Shown here: piece after piece, positions 41,341-50,714 of the stretch
How positions within the stretch are numbered: the stretch's first letter is position 1
Layout: each line of letters begins with the position of its first letter
Notes under the pieces: generated by a model
Told to the model about the DNA's origin: nothing
Database searches by the model: none
Seen by the model: the letters and a program-made list of their open reading frames with translations, nothing else
Source of the DNA: Paenibacillus beijingensis
GTDB lineage: Bacteria; Bacillota; Bacilli; Paenibacillales; Paenibacillaceae
Direction of reading: 5' to 3'
NCBI RefSeq assembly: GCF_000961095.1
Contig: NZ_CP011058.1
Span: forward strand, 3,003,501-3,067,500
DNA length: 64,000 nt
Translations under genes and position numbers: made by a program

Positions 41341-43143
41341 ATGAGTGAGCGGGAATGGATGCAATGGATGGGCCAGGACGGCATGCCGCGCGCGGATGCG
41401 CCGATAAAACGGGAGCCGATTTATACGGGCAGAAACGGCAAGCAGGTTGAGCGCTGGTCGATGGCGACGGAGAGCGGCGCCGTGCAGAGCGTGATTTATA
41501 AACCGCTTACGAATCCGGACACGAAAGGGCGGGAAGTGTGGCTGGACGAGCATCTGCTACCCAAACTGGGCGTTGCCTCCGAGAAAGTAATTGCCTATTC
41601 CGACAGCAGCGACCCGGACCGCTGCTGGATATTGAAGGAGGATCTCGGGGAGATTGACCACTCCGTTACTCCCGCCATGCTCAGCAGCGCGGCAAAGGCG
41701 GCCGCTCAGTGGCACGGCCTTCCGAAGGATATTCTTCCCATCGGCTCAGCCGGTGTCGGCCATACCCCGGGCGTTCTTGAGGTGCTTGCACAGGTCCGGC
41801 AGCGTCAGGGGATCTGGAAGCGGATCGCAACCGAAGAGGGTCTCACGACCCGGCAGGTGGATCGGATGGCCGCCCTGTGCGAGGAAAAGCCGCACGAGTA
41901 TTTTGACTGCACCGTCGTATCGCATGGGGACTACTATCCGCTTAATATCGCGTTTGTAAACGGCGGGCTGACGGTCATTGACTGGGAATTTGCCCAGCTG
42001 AACAGCGTTTACTGGGATTTGTACAATTTGCTCGATATTACTAGTCCGACATACCGCCGGCCGGCGCTGGCGCAGACGGACCGCATCGGGGCGCTGTATG
42101 ATTACCTGGAGGCGAGAGCAGTTGAGAACGGCAGTCCGCTTTTTGACCGGGATTCATTTGTGGCAGGATATATGCGTTATGCGCTGTTTCATTCCTTATG
42201 GATCCTGACGTTGATCGACGGCGATCTTGCGGCAGACAGGCATGAACGCTGCCGGCTGCTGGAGCAGAAGCAGGAGACCGTCCAGGTTGTCCGGGCCAGC
42301 CTGCGCCATTTTCTGGAGCCGCTCGTCTCGGTTCTGACGCCGACCTACAATAGGCCGCTGGCGCTGTGCGAAATGCTGGAAGGACTGCGCCGGCAGACGG
42401 TGCAGGACTTTGAAGCGATCGTCGTCAATGACGCGGGCGAGCCGGTGGACATAGTTTGCCGGTTGTATCCCGAGCTCGACATCCGGATCATCAACTTAAG
42501 CGAGAACGTTAAGCACTGCCGGGCGCGGAATGAAGGACTGAAGGCGGCGCGGGGAAGTTATGTCATGTTTTGCGATGACGACGATCTGCTGCTGCCCCGC
42601 CATTTGGAGCGGATGCTGGACGAAATTTCAGGCTGCGACCTGGTGTACAGCGATGCGGAAATCGTCGGGTACCGGGTGGAGGACGGCCGGCGGGTGCCGC
42701 TTAGCCGTCTTACGTTCGCCTACCGCTACGATCCGCAGGGGATGCGGGAATTTTCGACGTTTATTCCTTCCGGCTGCCTTTATAAAAAAGAGATTCACGA
42801 TGTGATCGGCCCGTTCGACGATGAAATGTACCACTACTGGGACTGGGACTTTATATTGCGCGTCTCGGCCCGCTGGCGGGTGAAGCGGGTGCCGGCTGCA
42901 TCCGTTCTGTATGCGTTCTCGCAGGAAGGCGACAACGCATCCGCCGATACGGAGCCGATGCGGCCTTACTTGGACAAGCTTTGCGCAAAGCACGGGCTCG
43001 GATTCTTGCCGACGAAAAATTTCTTTTTGCTGCTGGAAGAGGAAGGGGTGCGCGGGCGGAAGGCCGACACGGAGATCCAGTGGGACGGGATGCCAATTGG
43101 CTCCCGCTGCGGGGCGGACCGGCAGGAGGGACGGACTGAATAA
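41341..43143 (+). CDS. Fusion of a phosphotransferase (APH/choline-kinase fold) with a GT2 glycosyltransferase
   Basis: Protein of 600 residues with two enzyme halves. Residues about 20-320 are APH-like: ILKEDLGEID, then the catalytic loop VSHGDYYPLNIAF and the metal-binding VIDWEFAQLN. Residues about 335-590 are a GT-A family 2 domain: VSVLTPTYNRPLALCEML, the DxD-type FCDDDDLLLPRHLERML, and SGCLYKKEIHDVIGPFD. No membrane segment is seen, so it is cytoplasmic, possibly surface-polymer synthesis. ATG 41341 follows GGAGG; the frame back to 41290 enters the IS end. The IS sits 46 bases upstream and may have displaced its promoter. Confidence 0.9.
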   Translation: MSEREWMQWMGQDGMPRADAPIKREPIYTGRNGKQVERWSMATESGAVQSVIYKPLTNPDTKGREVWLDEHLLPKLGVASEKVIAYSDSSDPDRCWILKEDLGEIDHSVTPAMLSSAAKAAAQWHGLPKDILPIGSAGVGHTPGVLEVLAQVRQRQGIWKRIATEEGLTTRQVDRMAALCEEKPHEYFDCTVVSHGDYYPLNIAFVNGGLTVIDWEFAQLNSVYWDLYNLLDITSPTYRRPALAQTDRIGALYDYLEARAVENGSPLFDRDSFVAGYMRYALFHSLWILTLIDGDLAADRHERCRLLEQKQETVQVVRASLRHFLEPLVSVLTPTYNRPLALCEMLEGLRRQTVQDFEAIVVNDAGEPVDIVCRLYPELDIRIINLSENVKHCRARNEGLKAARGSYVMFCDDDDLLLPRHLERMLDEISGCDLVYSDAEIVGYRVEDGRRVPLSRLTFAYRYDPQGMREFSTFIPSGCLYKKEIHDVIGPFDDEMYHYWDWDFILRVSARWRVKRVPAASVLYAFSQEGDNASADTEPMRPYLDKLCAKHGLGFLPTKNFFLLLEEEGVRGRKADTEIQWDGMPIGSRCGADRQEGRTE

Positions 43144-43148
43144 AGGAG

Positions 43149-43201
43149 TTCAGCCCCTCAAATTGAAGCTGTCCGGATAACTATCCAATCGGGGGGCTGA
43201 A
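43149..43201 (+). terminator. Weak terminator-like stem after the fusion gene
   Basis: TTCAGCCCC pairs with GGGGCTGAA across a 35-base loop. The T-run is poor (TTGCCTCTTT). Confidence 0.3.
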
Positions 43202-43262
43202 TTGCCTCTTTGAGGGAAGAGCTTGCTGCAAGCTTTCGCCCAATCTTGTCCGGTACCTTTTC

Positions 43263-43592
43263 TTATTCTTCGTGGCCACTTTTGTTTGGAGCGATAAAAG
43301 GACTTAACGACATACCGTATGCATCCATGAGATGGCCGATGGATGAGAAAACAGGAACCATGCCGATCATCAAGATCAACCTGACCCATAGATGACGTTT
43401 TTTTGCATGTCCGATTTCGTGAGCCGTAATTGCCTGAAGTCCTCAATTTTTTTCGGCTTTTAACAGCATCGGATAAAACCGGGGAAGCACGATGTTTAGA
43501 AGCAGGATAAGTGCCATTGGGAAAAGAATATCTAACCATGCATCCACGGACGAAAAGATTGTGTCTACCCACTTTTGGGCAAATATATTGAG
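43263..43592 (-). pseudogene. Remnant of an M48-type membrane metallopeptidase gene
   Basis: The minus-strand frame contains the zinc motif LQAITAHEIGHAKKRH followed by a hydrophobic stretch (LILMIGMVPVF), and before it WLDILFPMALILLLNIVLP, as in Ste24/M48 proteases. An in-frame TGA separates these two parts, and another TGA (43593-43595) separates them from the upstream 122-codon frame. About 100 residues of the usual core are missing. Clearly non-functional as a peptidase. Confidence 0.6.
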
Positions 43593-43961
43593 TCAGAGAT
43601 GTTCCCGGTAACTCTCCACTGTCTCTCTTATTCTTGTAACCGCCTGATGGTAGAAATACTGTTTGACCGTAATTAGCAAGATCAAGACGAGGCTCGGTGC
43701 AATAACCAGTACAATTTTGCCCGTCAACCCAAGCGGTTTCATGATCGGCCATATGAGAATTTCGATAACAAGCATCGAAATAATAGAAGTCAGACTTACA
43801 ACATATTGGTTCAATATTCGAAGTCTATTGAAAGCAAGTTCTGCAGAAAGGCTTTTGCTCAGAACAGACATAGCATGCTTCGAAATCAGGTAGGAGAAAG
43901 TCATGTTTAAAAGTAAGACTAATATTAAAATTTCCATAATAGTGTATCTTTTATTAAACAT
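43593..43961 (-). CDS. Small membrane protein, possibly the N-terminal piece of the decayed M48 gene
   Basis: 122 residues with about three hydrophobic segments (MEILILVLLLNMTFSYLI; SIISMLVIEILIWPI; IVLVIAPSLVLILLITV) and a charged C-terminus (RIRETVESYREHL). ATG 43961 has an excellent AAAGGAGGTG site, so it is probably translated. The stop is TGA and the same frame continues into the M48 remnant, so this may be the front of a gene killed by nonsense mutations rather than a separate gene. Low GC. No family recognised. Confidence 0.5.
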   Translation of the reverse strand: MFNKRYTIMEILILVLLLNMTFSYLISKHAMSVLSKSLSAELAFNRLRILNQYVVSLTSIISMLVIEILIWPIMKPLGLTGKIVLVIAPSLVLILLITVKQYFYHQAVTRIRETVESYREHL

Positions 43962-44338
43962 GACACCTCCTTTCACTGCATCTAAAAAATTTGAAATTGC
44001 GTAAGTTTATTAATGAAAGAGCCTAACTCGATAGCTAAGTTCTGGAAGATAACGCCATTATACATCATCCTTTCTTGATGTAACCCTCCAAAATTTCTTT
44101 CAAGATAACTATCGTCAAGACGGAAGGAATAATTATACAGTCCGAAAGAGTGAGTTATCGACGGCGTTTGTCGCTTAGGCTGCGAACGCCTTTTTGCTAT
44201 GTGCCAAATTTCGACAGCATCTAACTACATCTAGTACTTAAAGCCTATAAAATCACCGAAAATTGACGGAAAATTAATGAAATAGTCAGTTTTTTTGATT
44301 GGATATGTTTAGTAGTTTTATATAAACGGAGGTGAGAA
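43962..44338. other. AT-rich gap before the S8 protease gene
   Basis: No gene is seen. It contains a terminator-like hairpin (44163-44195) and a weak TTGATT ... TTATAT promoter-like pair at 44295-44323. The base composition matches the low-GC stretch to its left. Confidence 0.4.
44163..44195 (+). terminator. Terminator-like hairpin
   Basis: GGCGTT ... AACGCC with G-T pairs inside and a TTAG loop, followed by five Ts on the plus strand. There is no plus-strand gene just upstream, so it may be a relic. Confidence 0.35.
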
Positions 44339-44404
44339 TTGGAAATTAAACGGGCGCCAAGCTGCAATTTTCCCTGTTTACAGTATTATTTTGCAGGCTT
44401 TTGA
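44339..44404 (+). CDS. Candidate 21-residue leader peptide
   Basis: TTG start six bases after GGAGG (44328-44332). The peptide is cationic at the front (MEIKRAPS) and has two cysteines (CNFPC) and an aromatic end (YYFAGF). It ends 41 bases before the S8 protease start. No homology is recognised; the strong ribosome site is the only evidence. Confidence 0.25.
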   Translation: MEIKRAPSCNFPCLQYYFAGF

Positions 44405-44445
44405 ATATTTAGTACATATTTTGGATCCGGAAAGAAGGAACGATT

Positions 44446-47400
44446 TTGAACAAAAAGACAAAAAAGTTGTTGCTGACCGTCCTGTCGAGCGTGCTGTCCG
44501 GCCTATTGGTCCTCCCGTCTGCGGCCGGAGCTGCCGATGCTTCCGGACCTGGCGGCGTTAAGCTGCAAACATCCACGAGACTTTCAATTCCGGCTTTAAG
44601 CAAGCTGGCACAAGCCCATGCCGGGCTATCCTCCATCCAGGCGGCTGAATTCGATCAGAAACCGATCATTTCCCCCAAGCTGCGCACTTCCTCCGACAAA
44701 CCGGTCCGGGTTATCGTCCAGCTGGCCGGCGCATCCGTCTCCGAAGGCAAGTATGCCGCCAAAATGGGTCTCGGCGCTCTGGCTGCCGAGTCGACGGAAG
44801 CAGCGGTTCAAAGTGAACAAAGCTCTTTTATTAGCAAAGCCAAACAGCTCGGAATCGACTTTAAAGTAACAAAGCAATTTGATACGGTGCTGAACGGAAT
44901 GGAGATTGAGCTGCCGGCGAATCAAATCCCTGAGCTGTCTTCCATTTCGGGCGTTAAATCCGTCTATGAAAATAAAACCTATTACGTGCTTCCTATTGAA
45001 GCCCCCGCCTCTGCGTCCACAAGCCAATTTACGGACATCGAGCCGCTGGAGCAAATCGGCGTGCCGCAGGCGTGGGCCAAAGGGCTCACCGGAAAAGGGC
45101 TTAAAGTCGGCGTCCTTGATACCGGGGTGGATTACCTGCATCCGGATTTGAAAGACGCGTATAAGGGAGGATACAATTCCTTCTATAATACGGATGATCC
45201 GTACGAAGATGTGCCCCATGACGATCTCGGAGGCACAGACCACGGCACGCACGTATCCGGTACGATCGTGGGGCGAGCCGCCAACCAGACGTCGGATATT
45301 ATCCAGAAAGGGGTTGCCTACGAGGCCGATCTCTATGCCTACAAAGTGCTCGGATACAATGCGGAAACAGGAAGATCTTCCGGTTCAAGCGCTCAGGTCA
45401 TTGACGGCATCGAACGCGCCGTAAAAGACGGCATGAATGTGATCAACCTGTCTCTCGGATCAAGTCTGGAAAAAGATCCGAACGCGCCGGATTCGATCGC
45501 CGTCAACAATGCGGTGCTGGCCGGCGTAACGGTTGTCGTGGCAAGCGGAAATGCCGCCAATGACGGGCCTTTCTATTACTCCATGGGCTCGCCTGCATCG
45601 GCGCAGCTGGCGATCTCCGTCGGGGCGGTAAACAGCTTAAGCCGCCATTTCGAGGCCACGGTCAAAAGCTCTTTTGACAGCAACCTTTCCTATAAATCAA
45701 ACCTGATGGGCTGGAAAACGAACCAGGAGGATTTCAAATCCATTCTCGGAACGGAGCCTATTCATGCGATTTATGCGGGGCTTGGCGATGTTGCGGACTA
45801 TGAAGGCAAAGACGCGAACGGCAAAGTCGTTTTTCTCTCCCGCGGCAGTCTTTCTTTCGTGGACAAAATCGCGATTGCTAAGGCACACGGGGCGAAAGCG
45901 GTCATTATATTTAACGGTTCTAACAAAGGGACCGAAGCGAATCTGGCCGACTCCATTCCCGGCCGTGATTCTTTTATCCCGAACGGGTACTTGGGCGACA
46001 GCCCCGAGTATATTCCTACATTCGATATGGAAGGAAAGCCGGGCCGCGCTTTGGCCAGAGAAGTGCTGGCAAATCCGGATACCCCTCTGACATTCACCTT
46101 CGGGGATCAGTACCCGTCTTCAATCGAGCAGGGCGATCGTATGGCCGCTTTCAGCTCGCGCGGACCGGAATCGGACGAAAATCTGAGCATTAAACCGGAC
46201 TTTGGCGCTCCGGGGGTCAATATTTTGTCCACCTACCCGGCATATGGAAAAACGAACCCGGATGCGTCTTATGATGAAGCGTACGCCCGTGCCAGCGGTA
46301 CCAGTATGGCAACGCCGCATGTGGCCGGACTGGCGCTGCTGCTGGGGCAGCAGCATCCGGAATGGACGCCGTTCGACATCCGCGCCGCGCTTGCGAATAC
46401 ATCCGATGGAATTAGCGATCAATCCGGCACCCCGTACGATGTATACTCCCAGGGCGCCGGCCGCGTGAACGTGGCGAAGGCGATCGAGACGCCGGCTTTG
46501 CTGCAAACGGTCGAGACGCTGACGCTGCTCAGCAAAGACATGATGCCGTTCGAAACGGTCAATTACGGAGACAGCGCAAGCTTCGGAATTATGCCTGCCG
46601 GAAGCGACGCCAAGACCGTCACGCTGCAGGTGAAAAATACGTCCAGCCAACCGGTCACATATAAGCCGCAAATCATCATGCACCCGAGTGTGACTTCGGA
46701 TACGTATGGAGTGGTAACAACGCCTGACGTGACGGATATTGAGGCAAGCCTGAGCGGTCTGAATGCGGACGGCAGCATCGCCGTTTCGGCAGGCAGCATC
46801 CAAACGTTTAACCTGAAGGCCGCTCCGAAAGGCGAAGCGCAGGACGGCATCTATGAAGGCGAAGTGCTGTTGACAAGCGACGGTCTGCCTTCCCTGCATT
46901 TGCCGTTTGTCGTTCATGTCGGAACGGAACGTCCGGTGACCGGCTTCGGGGTTCAGGATATTGCGCTGACCAGCCCGTTTATTTCTCCAGGCGGAAACCA
47001 AGCTGACGATACCTTTGACCTGTCGTTCACTTTGACGGCCGAAGATGTCAACTACATTGAGATTGCTGTTTCCGGGCTGGATGACGAGTACATCGGTACA
47101 TTGAGCGTTGGTTATATTGTGGACGATCAAGGAAATTTGCAGACCATTCCGCCTGGAAGGATTGCCGTAACGGGACTGGATGGAAGCTATATCGACGATG
47201 AAGTTGATGAGAACAACAACCCGGTCGTCAAGCATTTGACCAACGGAAAGTATAAATTAGAGGTTTATGCCGCAAAGCTGAACGATGACGGCTCGATTGC
47301 AGAGAATCCTGACGGCAGCCAGGTTCTATATTTCGCCTCTAGCCAGTTTGCCGTGACAAACACGCCAAGGGATAAGGTTGAGGCTGCCAAAGCGGCTTTC

Positions 47401-49212
47401 AAGCCCAATGTATCCAATACAACGACTGTGGGCAGCCCTGTTCTTACGCTTCCGGTAACGGAAGGGGTCATCTACTCGGTATACGGCAGCAGCAACACGC
47501 AGTATGTCGGCAATGACGGTATTCTGCTTGAGCGGCCGCTCCGCGATACGGGCCTGGATGTTACGGTCCAGATCGCTGCCGGCGAAGAGCCGACGGTAAC
47601 GGATAATGTCTACGTTCCGGTTACGCTGCCGGGCACTTATTCCGATCTGATTGCCAAGGTGGCGGCAGCGAAAAATGACTTCAAGCCGGCCTCGGTTAAC
47701 ACAACGACGGTAGGAGAACCGGTACTGACGTTCCCGAGCACGGAAGGGGTCATTTACTCAGTGTACGGCAGCAGCAATACCGGTTTGATCGGCAACGACG
47801 GCAAACTGCTCGCAAGGCCGTCCAGCAATACGGATGTGGAACTGACGGTAGGCATCGCTTCGGCTGAAAAACCGGACGTTAAGGACTCTACGAAGACAAC
47901 CGTTACGCTGCCGGCCTATATTCCGTCGGGCGGCAACCCGCCTACGGTCCCGACCCCTCCGCCTTCAGTACCTCCGGCTCCGCCGGCCGCGGCCCCTGAT
48001 CTGGCGCTTCCCGGATTGATAAGCCAAGGACAGCGGCAGCTGACGCTTAAGGCAGTACTGCAAACGGAAGGAAAGCTGACCAAAGCAACGATAAACGATC
48101 AGGACCTGCAGGAGCTGCTTAGCGGCAGCGGCAATTCGCCGGTTGCGCTGACCGTAACGATTCCGTTAGGTACGGGCACGCAGGCGCAGCTCAATCTGAC
48201 CGCTTCGCAGGCAGCCGCTCTGGCAGCCATGAGCAAGGGCAGCTCGCTCTTGTTGTCCGATACATCGGGTGCGCTTGAACTGCCGGTCGATCTGCTTAAG
48301 AAGGTTCCATCCGGTTCCGGCCTGCAAATTACGATTACGCATCAATCCGAAGGCCTCTCTGCTTTGACAGGGGCGACAGCAGGACTGACGCCGATCGGGG
48401 CGCCGATTACGTATGAGGTGAGCGCGGTCAACGGCGCGGTCGTGACGCCGCTGCAAACGGACGGCAAGCTCTCAGCGAAAAAATCGTTCGTACTGCCGAA
48501 AGGGGCCGATCTGTCCCATGCGGGGGTCCTATATGCGGCGAACGGCAAGCTGCTTCCCGTTCCGGCCGTATGGACGGCCAATGACGACGGCACGACGACC
48601 GTTATCATCAAACGCGGCGCTTTTGCAACGTATACTGCGGCAACCCGTTCGCTGTCGTTTGCGGATATCGGCACTTCTTGGGCACAGGACCGCATCCTTT
48701 CGCTGGCCGATAAATTCCTCATTAACGGAACATCGAACAATTCGTTCTCGCCGAAGCAAGCGGTAACCCGCGCGCAGTTTGCGGCAATGCTTGTCCGCAC
48801 ACTGGGACTTTCTTCGAACCAGGCGGCTTCGTTTACCGATATCGCATCCGGAGCCTGGTACGGCGCGGATATTGCGGCCGCTTTTGAAGCGGGACTGGTG
48901 AACGGCTACGGAGACGGCTCGTTTAAGCCGAACGGAACGATCAGCCGTCAGGAAATGTCCGTTATGCTGGCCAAGGCCGCTGCGCTGATCGATCTTAAAC
49001 CCGCTTCCGGCGGCAGCGTTCATCCGTATGGAGACAGCGGACGTGCGGGCGCTTTCGCGCAAAGCAGCATCGAGTTTGTGACGCAGGCCGGGTTGATGCA
49101 GGGGACGAAGGTGGGGGATGTGTTCTACTTCCATCCGCAGGACCCGACGACCCGCGAAGCGGCAGCTACCGTTATTTTCGCGCTGCTGCAGCAGGGGAAA
49201 TTAATTAATTAG
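44446..49212 (+). CDS. S-layer-anchored subtilisin-like serine protease (S8, Vpr-like, three SLH domains)
   Basis: Cell-wall-bound exoprotease, 1588 residues. Order: signal peptide (1 to about 30), I9-type propeptide (about 85-180), S8 catalytic domain with Asp225 (VLDTGVDYLHPD), His266 (DHGTHVSG) and Ser620 (ASGTSMATPHVAG). A PA domain is inserted (about 430-545, KVVFLSRGSLSFVDK ... AKAVIIFNG). After it come Fn3-like domains, two tandem 94-residue repeats, a proline-rich linker (PPTVPTPPPSVPPAPP), a beta domain, and three SLH domains from about 1402 (FADIGTSWAQDRI; FTDIASGAWYGADI; YGDSGRAGAFAQ). TTG 44446 follows GAAGGAACG. It probably degrades proteins at the cell surface; substrate not predictable. 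Confidence 0.95.
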   Translation: MNKKTKKLLLTVLSSVLSGLLVLPSAAGAADASGPGGVKLQTSTRLSIPALSKLAQAHAGLSSIQAAEFDQKPIISPKLRTSSDKPVRVIVQLAGASVSEGKYAAKMGLGALAAESTEAAVQSEQSSFISKAKQLGIDFKVTKQFDTVLNGMEIELPANQIPELSSISGVKSVYENKTYYVLPIEAPASASTSQFTDIEPLEQIGVPQAWAKGLTGKGLKVGVLDTGVDYLHPDLKDAYKGGYNSFYNTDDPYEDVPHDDLGGTDHGTHVSGTIVGRAANQTSDIIQKGVAYEADLYAYKVLGYNAETGRSSGSSAQVIDGIERAVKDGMNVINLSLGSSLEKDPNAPDSIAVNNAVLAGVTVVVASGNAANDGPFYYSMGSPASAQLAISVGAVNSLSRHFEATVKSSFDSNLSYKSNLMGWKTNQEDFKSILGTEPIHAIYAGLGDVADYEGKDANGKVVFLSRGSLSFVDKIAIAKAHGAKAVIIFNGSNKGTEANLADSIPGRDSFIPNGYLGDSPEYIPTFDMEGKPGRALAREVLANPDTPLTFTFGDQYPSSIEQGDRMAAFSSRGPESDENLSIKPDFGAPGVNILSTYPAYGKTNPDASYDEAYARASGTSMATPHVAGLALLLGQQHPEWTPFDIRAALANTSDGISDQSGTPYDVYSQGAGRVNVAKAIETPALLQTVETLTLLSKDMMPFETVNYGDSASFGIMPAGSDAKTVTLQVKNTSSQPVTYKPQIIMHPSVTSDTYGVVTTPDVTDIEASLSGLNADGSIAVSAGSIQTFNLKAAPKGEAQDGIYEGEVLLTSDGLPSLHLPFVVHVGTERPVTGFGVQDIALTSPFISPGGNQADDTFDLSFTLTAEDVNYIEIAVSGLDDEYIGTLSVGYIVDDQGNLQTIPPGRIAVTGLDGSYIDDEVDENNNPVVKHLTNGKYKLEVYAAKLNDDGSIAENPDGSQVLYFASSQFAVTNTPRDKVEAAKAAFKPNVSNTTTVGSPVLTLPVTEGVIYSVYGSSNTQYVGNDGILLERPLRDTGLDVTVQIAAGEEPTVTDNVYVPVTLPGTYSDLIAKVAAAKNDFKPASVNTTTVGEPVLTFPSTEGVIYSVYGSSNTGLIGNDGKLLARPSSNTDVELTVGIASAEKPDVKDSTKTTVTLPAYIPSGGNPPTVPTPPPSVPPAPPAAAPDLALPGLISQGQRQLTLKAVLQTEGKLTKATINDQDLQELLSGSGNSPVALTVTIPLGTGTQAQLNLTASQAAALAAMSKGSSLLLSDTSGALELPVDLLKKVPSGSGLQITITHQSEGLSALTGATAGLTPIGAPITYEVSAVNGAVVTPLQTDGKLSAKKSFVLPKGADLSHAGVLYAANGKLLPVPAVWTANDDGTTTVIIKRGAFATYTAATRSLSFADIGTSWAQDRILSLADKFLINGTSNNSFSPKQAVTRAQFAAMLVRTLGLSSNQAASFTDIASGAWYGADIAAAFEAGLVNGYGDGSFKPNGTISRQEMSVMLAKAAALIDLKPASGGSVHPYGDSGRAGAFAQSSIEFVTQAGLMQGTKVGDVFYFHPQDPTTREAAATVIFALLQQGKLIN
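47374..47937 (+). repeat. Two tandem 282-base coding repeats in the S8 protease gene
   Basis: AAFKPNVSNTTTVG ... GVIYSVYGSSNT and DFKPASVNTTTVG ... GVIYSVYGSSNT lie 282 bases (94 residues) apart. The surrounding sequence is less conserved, so the duplication is not recent. Confidence 0.8.
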
Positions 49213-49224
49213 CAGTTGAACGAT

Positions 49225-49990
49225 TCAGACAAGCGCGTAAAACGACTGTCCAACGTAATGAAAAACGGCTGTCCCAAGGTCATGAAATCGACCGGCCGGG
49301 CCGGCCGTTTTTTCCTCGGTCATTGTAATGCTTTCGTTGTAGCCGAAAAATGAGGTTGTCGCGCTTTTCCAACCAAACCGGGCATCAGGGTCGATTGCTG
49401 ATTGTACTCCTTTCCAAGATAATAATCGCTCATCGCTTACAATCTTCTTCGTTTCCTCAGACGTGACTTCAAGAACCTTCGGCATCGGGAAGCAGTTGTT
49501 CTATGCTCTCGCCCAGATGGGCGAAATAAGCAAGCGCTTGTTTTTCCTTATCCCTTGTTTCTCCCTCAAATTCAACATTTTGGTTAACTGCTTCAGTAGT
49601 TTGATATTGTTTTGACCGCTCGCTGCAAGCGATTGGCTGCTTGTTTGAGCACTTTAAGCGGTTCAATGGCTTCATATTTGGAGTGGGTGTGGGTCGCATC
49701 CACAAGAGTATCCGATGATTTCAAAAGTCCCTTTTCCACACATTGTTTGACGACCTCAGTCAGGAGATTCTCCACCTCGCCAGCCCGGATTTTATGGACG
49801 CGTAAGAGAGAAGGTAGCGAAGGGTCGGGCAAAGGATCTTCCCGGTTTAAACCAATAGGTTGTACAACTTTTGAATAAAGATCAACCGAAATAAAATAGA
49901 TCAACTGAAACAACATCACCGACACCGGCCCGCGCGTTTCTGTTCCTGAACGCCGATGTCTGTTTGGGTTAACCACGGCTTGATAGTGTT
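49225..49990 (-). pseudogene. Decayed IS1182-family transposase
   Basis: Three minus-strand frames together resemble an IS1182 transposase N-terminal half: VNPNRHRRSGTETRGPVSV ... LNREDPLPDPSL ... GLLKSSDTLVDATHTHSKY (49593-49976), then a middle piece (49469-49705), then DPDARFGWKSATTSFFGY (49225-49485). Frameshifts break it and the C-terminal catalytic half is absent. It separates the protease from the orphan immunity gene. Confidence 0.75.
49290..49313 (+). terminator. Rho-independent terminator of the S8 protease gene
   Basis: GC-rich palindrome CGGCCGGGCCGGCCG followed by six Ts, 80 bases after the stop codon. Confidence 0.75.
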
Positions 49991-50064
49991 TCGGTTAAGC
50001 TTGTAATAGTAGAACTGGTGGAAATGTAGAAATAAGATTGAAATCTAAAAGGGAGGAATAGAAT

Positions 50065-50478
50065 ATGGTTGGTTTATCAGCCTCATATTTTTGGTTTCCT
50101 GTGGGAACGGGCAACTTTCTACACGCATTCTTCTCTACAATTAGTTACAATCTTGAACCTAACGGATGGGGAACAAAGTACCCATTCTTGATGAAACGGC
50201 TTTATAGTGGAAACCTGGAGAATAAATTTGTGCCCGCTCTATTAGAAGAAGTGAAAGAAATCAGAAACTTATTAGAAGCCATTCCTCCAAGCAAAGTGAT
50301 TTGGGATATTGAGGATCTGTCTAAACAGCCGCCATGGGGGAATGATATTAGCCCTGAAATTACAAGTTTAGCCAATTATTTTGCTAATAATAGAGGAGAA
50401 GATTTATTTGAACTTTTCAAAAGAGCTATTCAAACAGCAATAGACTATGACTTAGATCTAAAGATTAAAAGTTTGTAA
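50065..50478 (+). CDS. Imm70-family immunity protein (orphan)
   Basis: Protein of 137 residues matching the Imm70 family of polymorphic-toxin immunity proteins: MVGLSASYFWFPVGTGNFLHAF, SYNLEPNGWGTKYPFLM, and the very conserved KVIWDIEDLSKQPPWG. It neutralises a cognate toxin in the cytoplasm by family role. GGGAGG precedes the ATG, and a strong terminator follows, so it is a one-gene unit. No toxin gene is adjacent; the left neighbour is transposase debris. It may protect against toxins of siblings. Confidence 0.85.
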   Translation: MVGLSASYFWFPVGTGNFLHAFFSTISYNLEPNGWGTKYPFLMKRLYSGNLENKFVPALLEEVKEIRNLLEAIPPSKVIWDIEDLSKQPPWGNDISPEITSLANYFANNRGEDLFELFKRAIQTAIDYDLDLKIKSL

Positions 50479-50510
50479 TCGTGTTGCAATGATTAGTTGC
50501 TTCATTTGTA

Positions 50511-50555
50511 TAGAACTGACGTTAATTTTCAGAAACGTCAGTTCTATTTTTTTTC
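50511..50555 (+). terminator. Rho-independent terminator of the Imm70 gene
   Basis: TAGAACTGACGTT pairs with AACGTCAGTTCTA and is followed by nine Ts. Confidence 0.93.
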
Positions 50556-50634
50556 GAAGTTTTGAAAAAGCTTTAGTGCTTTAGCGTTCTGACTTTTTCA
50601 CAGTAACAAGGGATTGAAGCGATAATCCTTGGCA

Positions 50635-50680
50635 AGAAAATTCCCCTTAAGCAACCGTTGCGGATTGCTTAAGGGGAATT
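50635..50680 (-). terminator. Rho-independent terminator of the SPFH protein gene
   Basis: AATTCCCCTTAAGCAA pairs with TTGCTTAAGGGGAATT around a ten-base loop; on the minus strand TTTTC follows. Confidence 0.88.
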
Positions 50681-50714
50681 GCATCAAACGATGGACGGAG
50701 CGGTTATGATGGAA

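Noticed and set aside
43400..43600. Selenocysteine reading of the two TGA codons in the M48 remnant
   Set aside because: No SECIS-like stem after the codons was apparent and the peptidase core is incomplete, so nonsense decay is simpler.
46120..47235. 371-codon open frame antisense to the S8 protease gene
   Set aside because: No motif or ribosome site; shadow of the sense gene.
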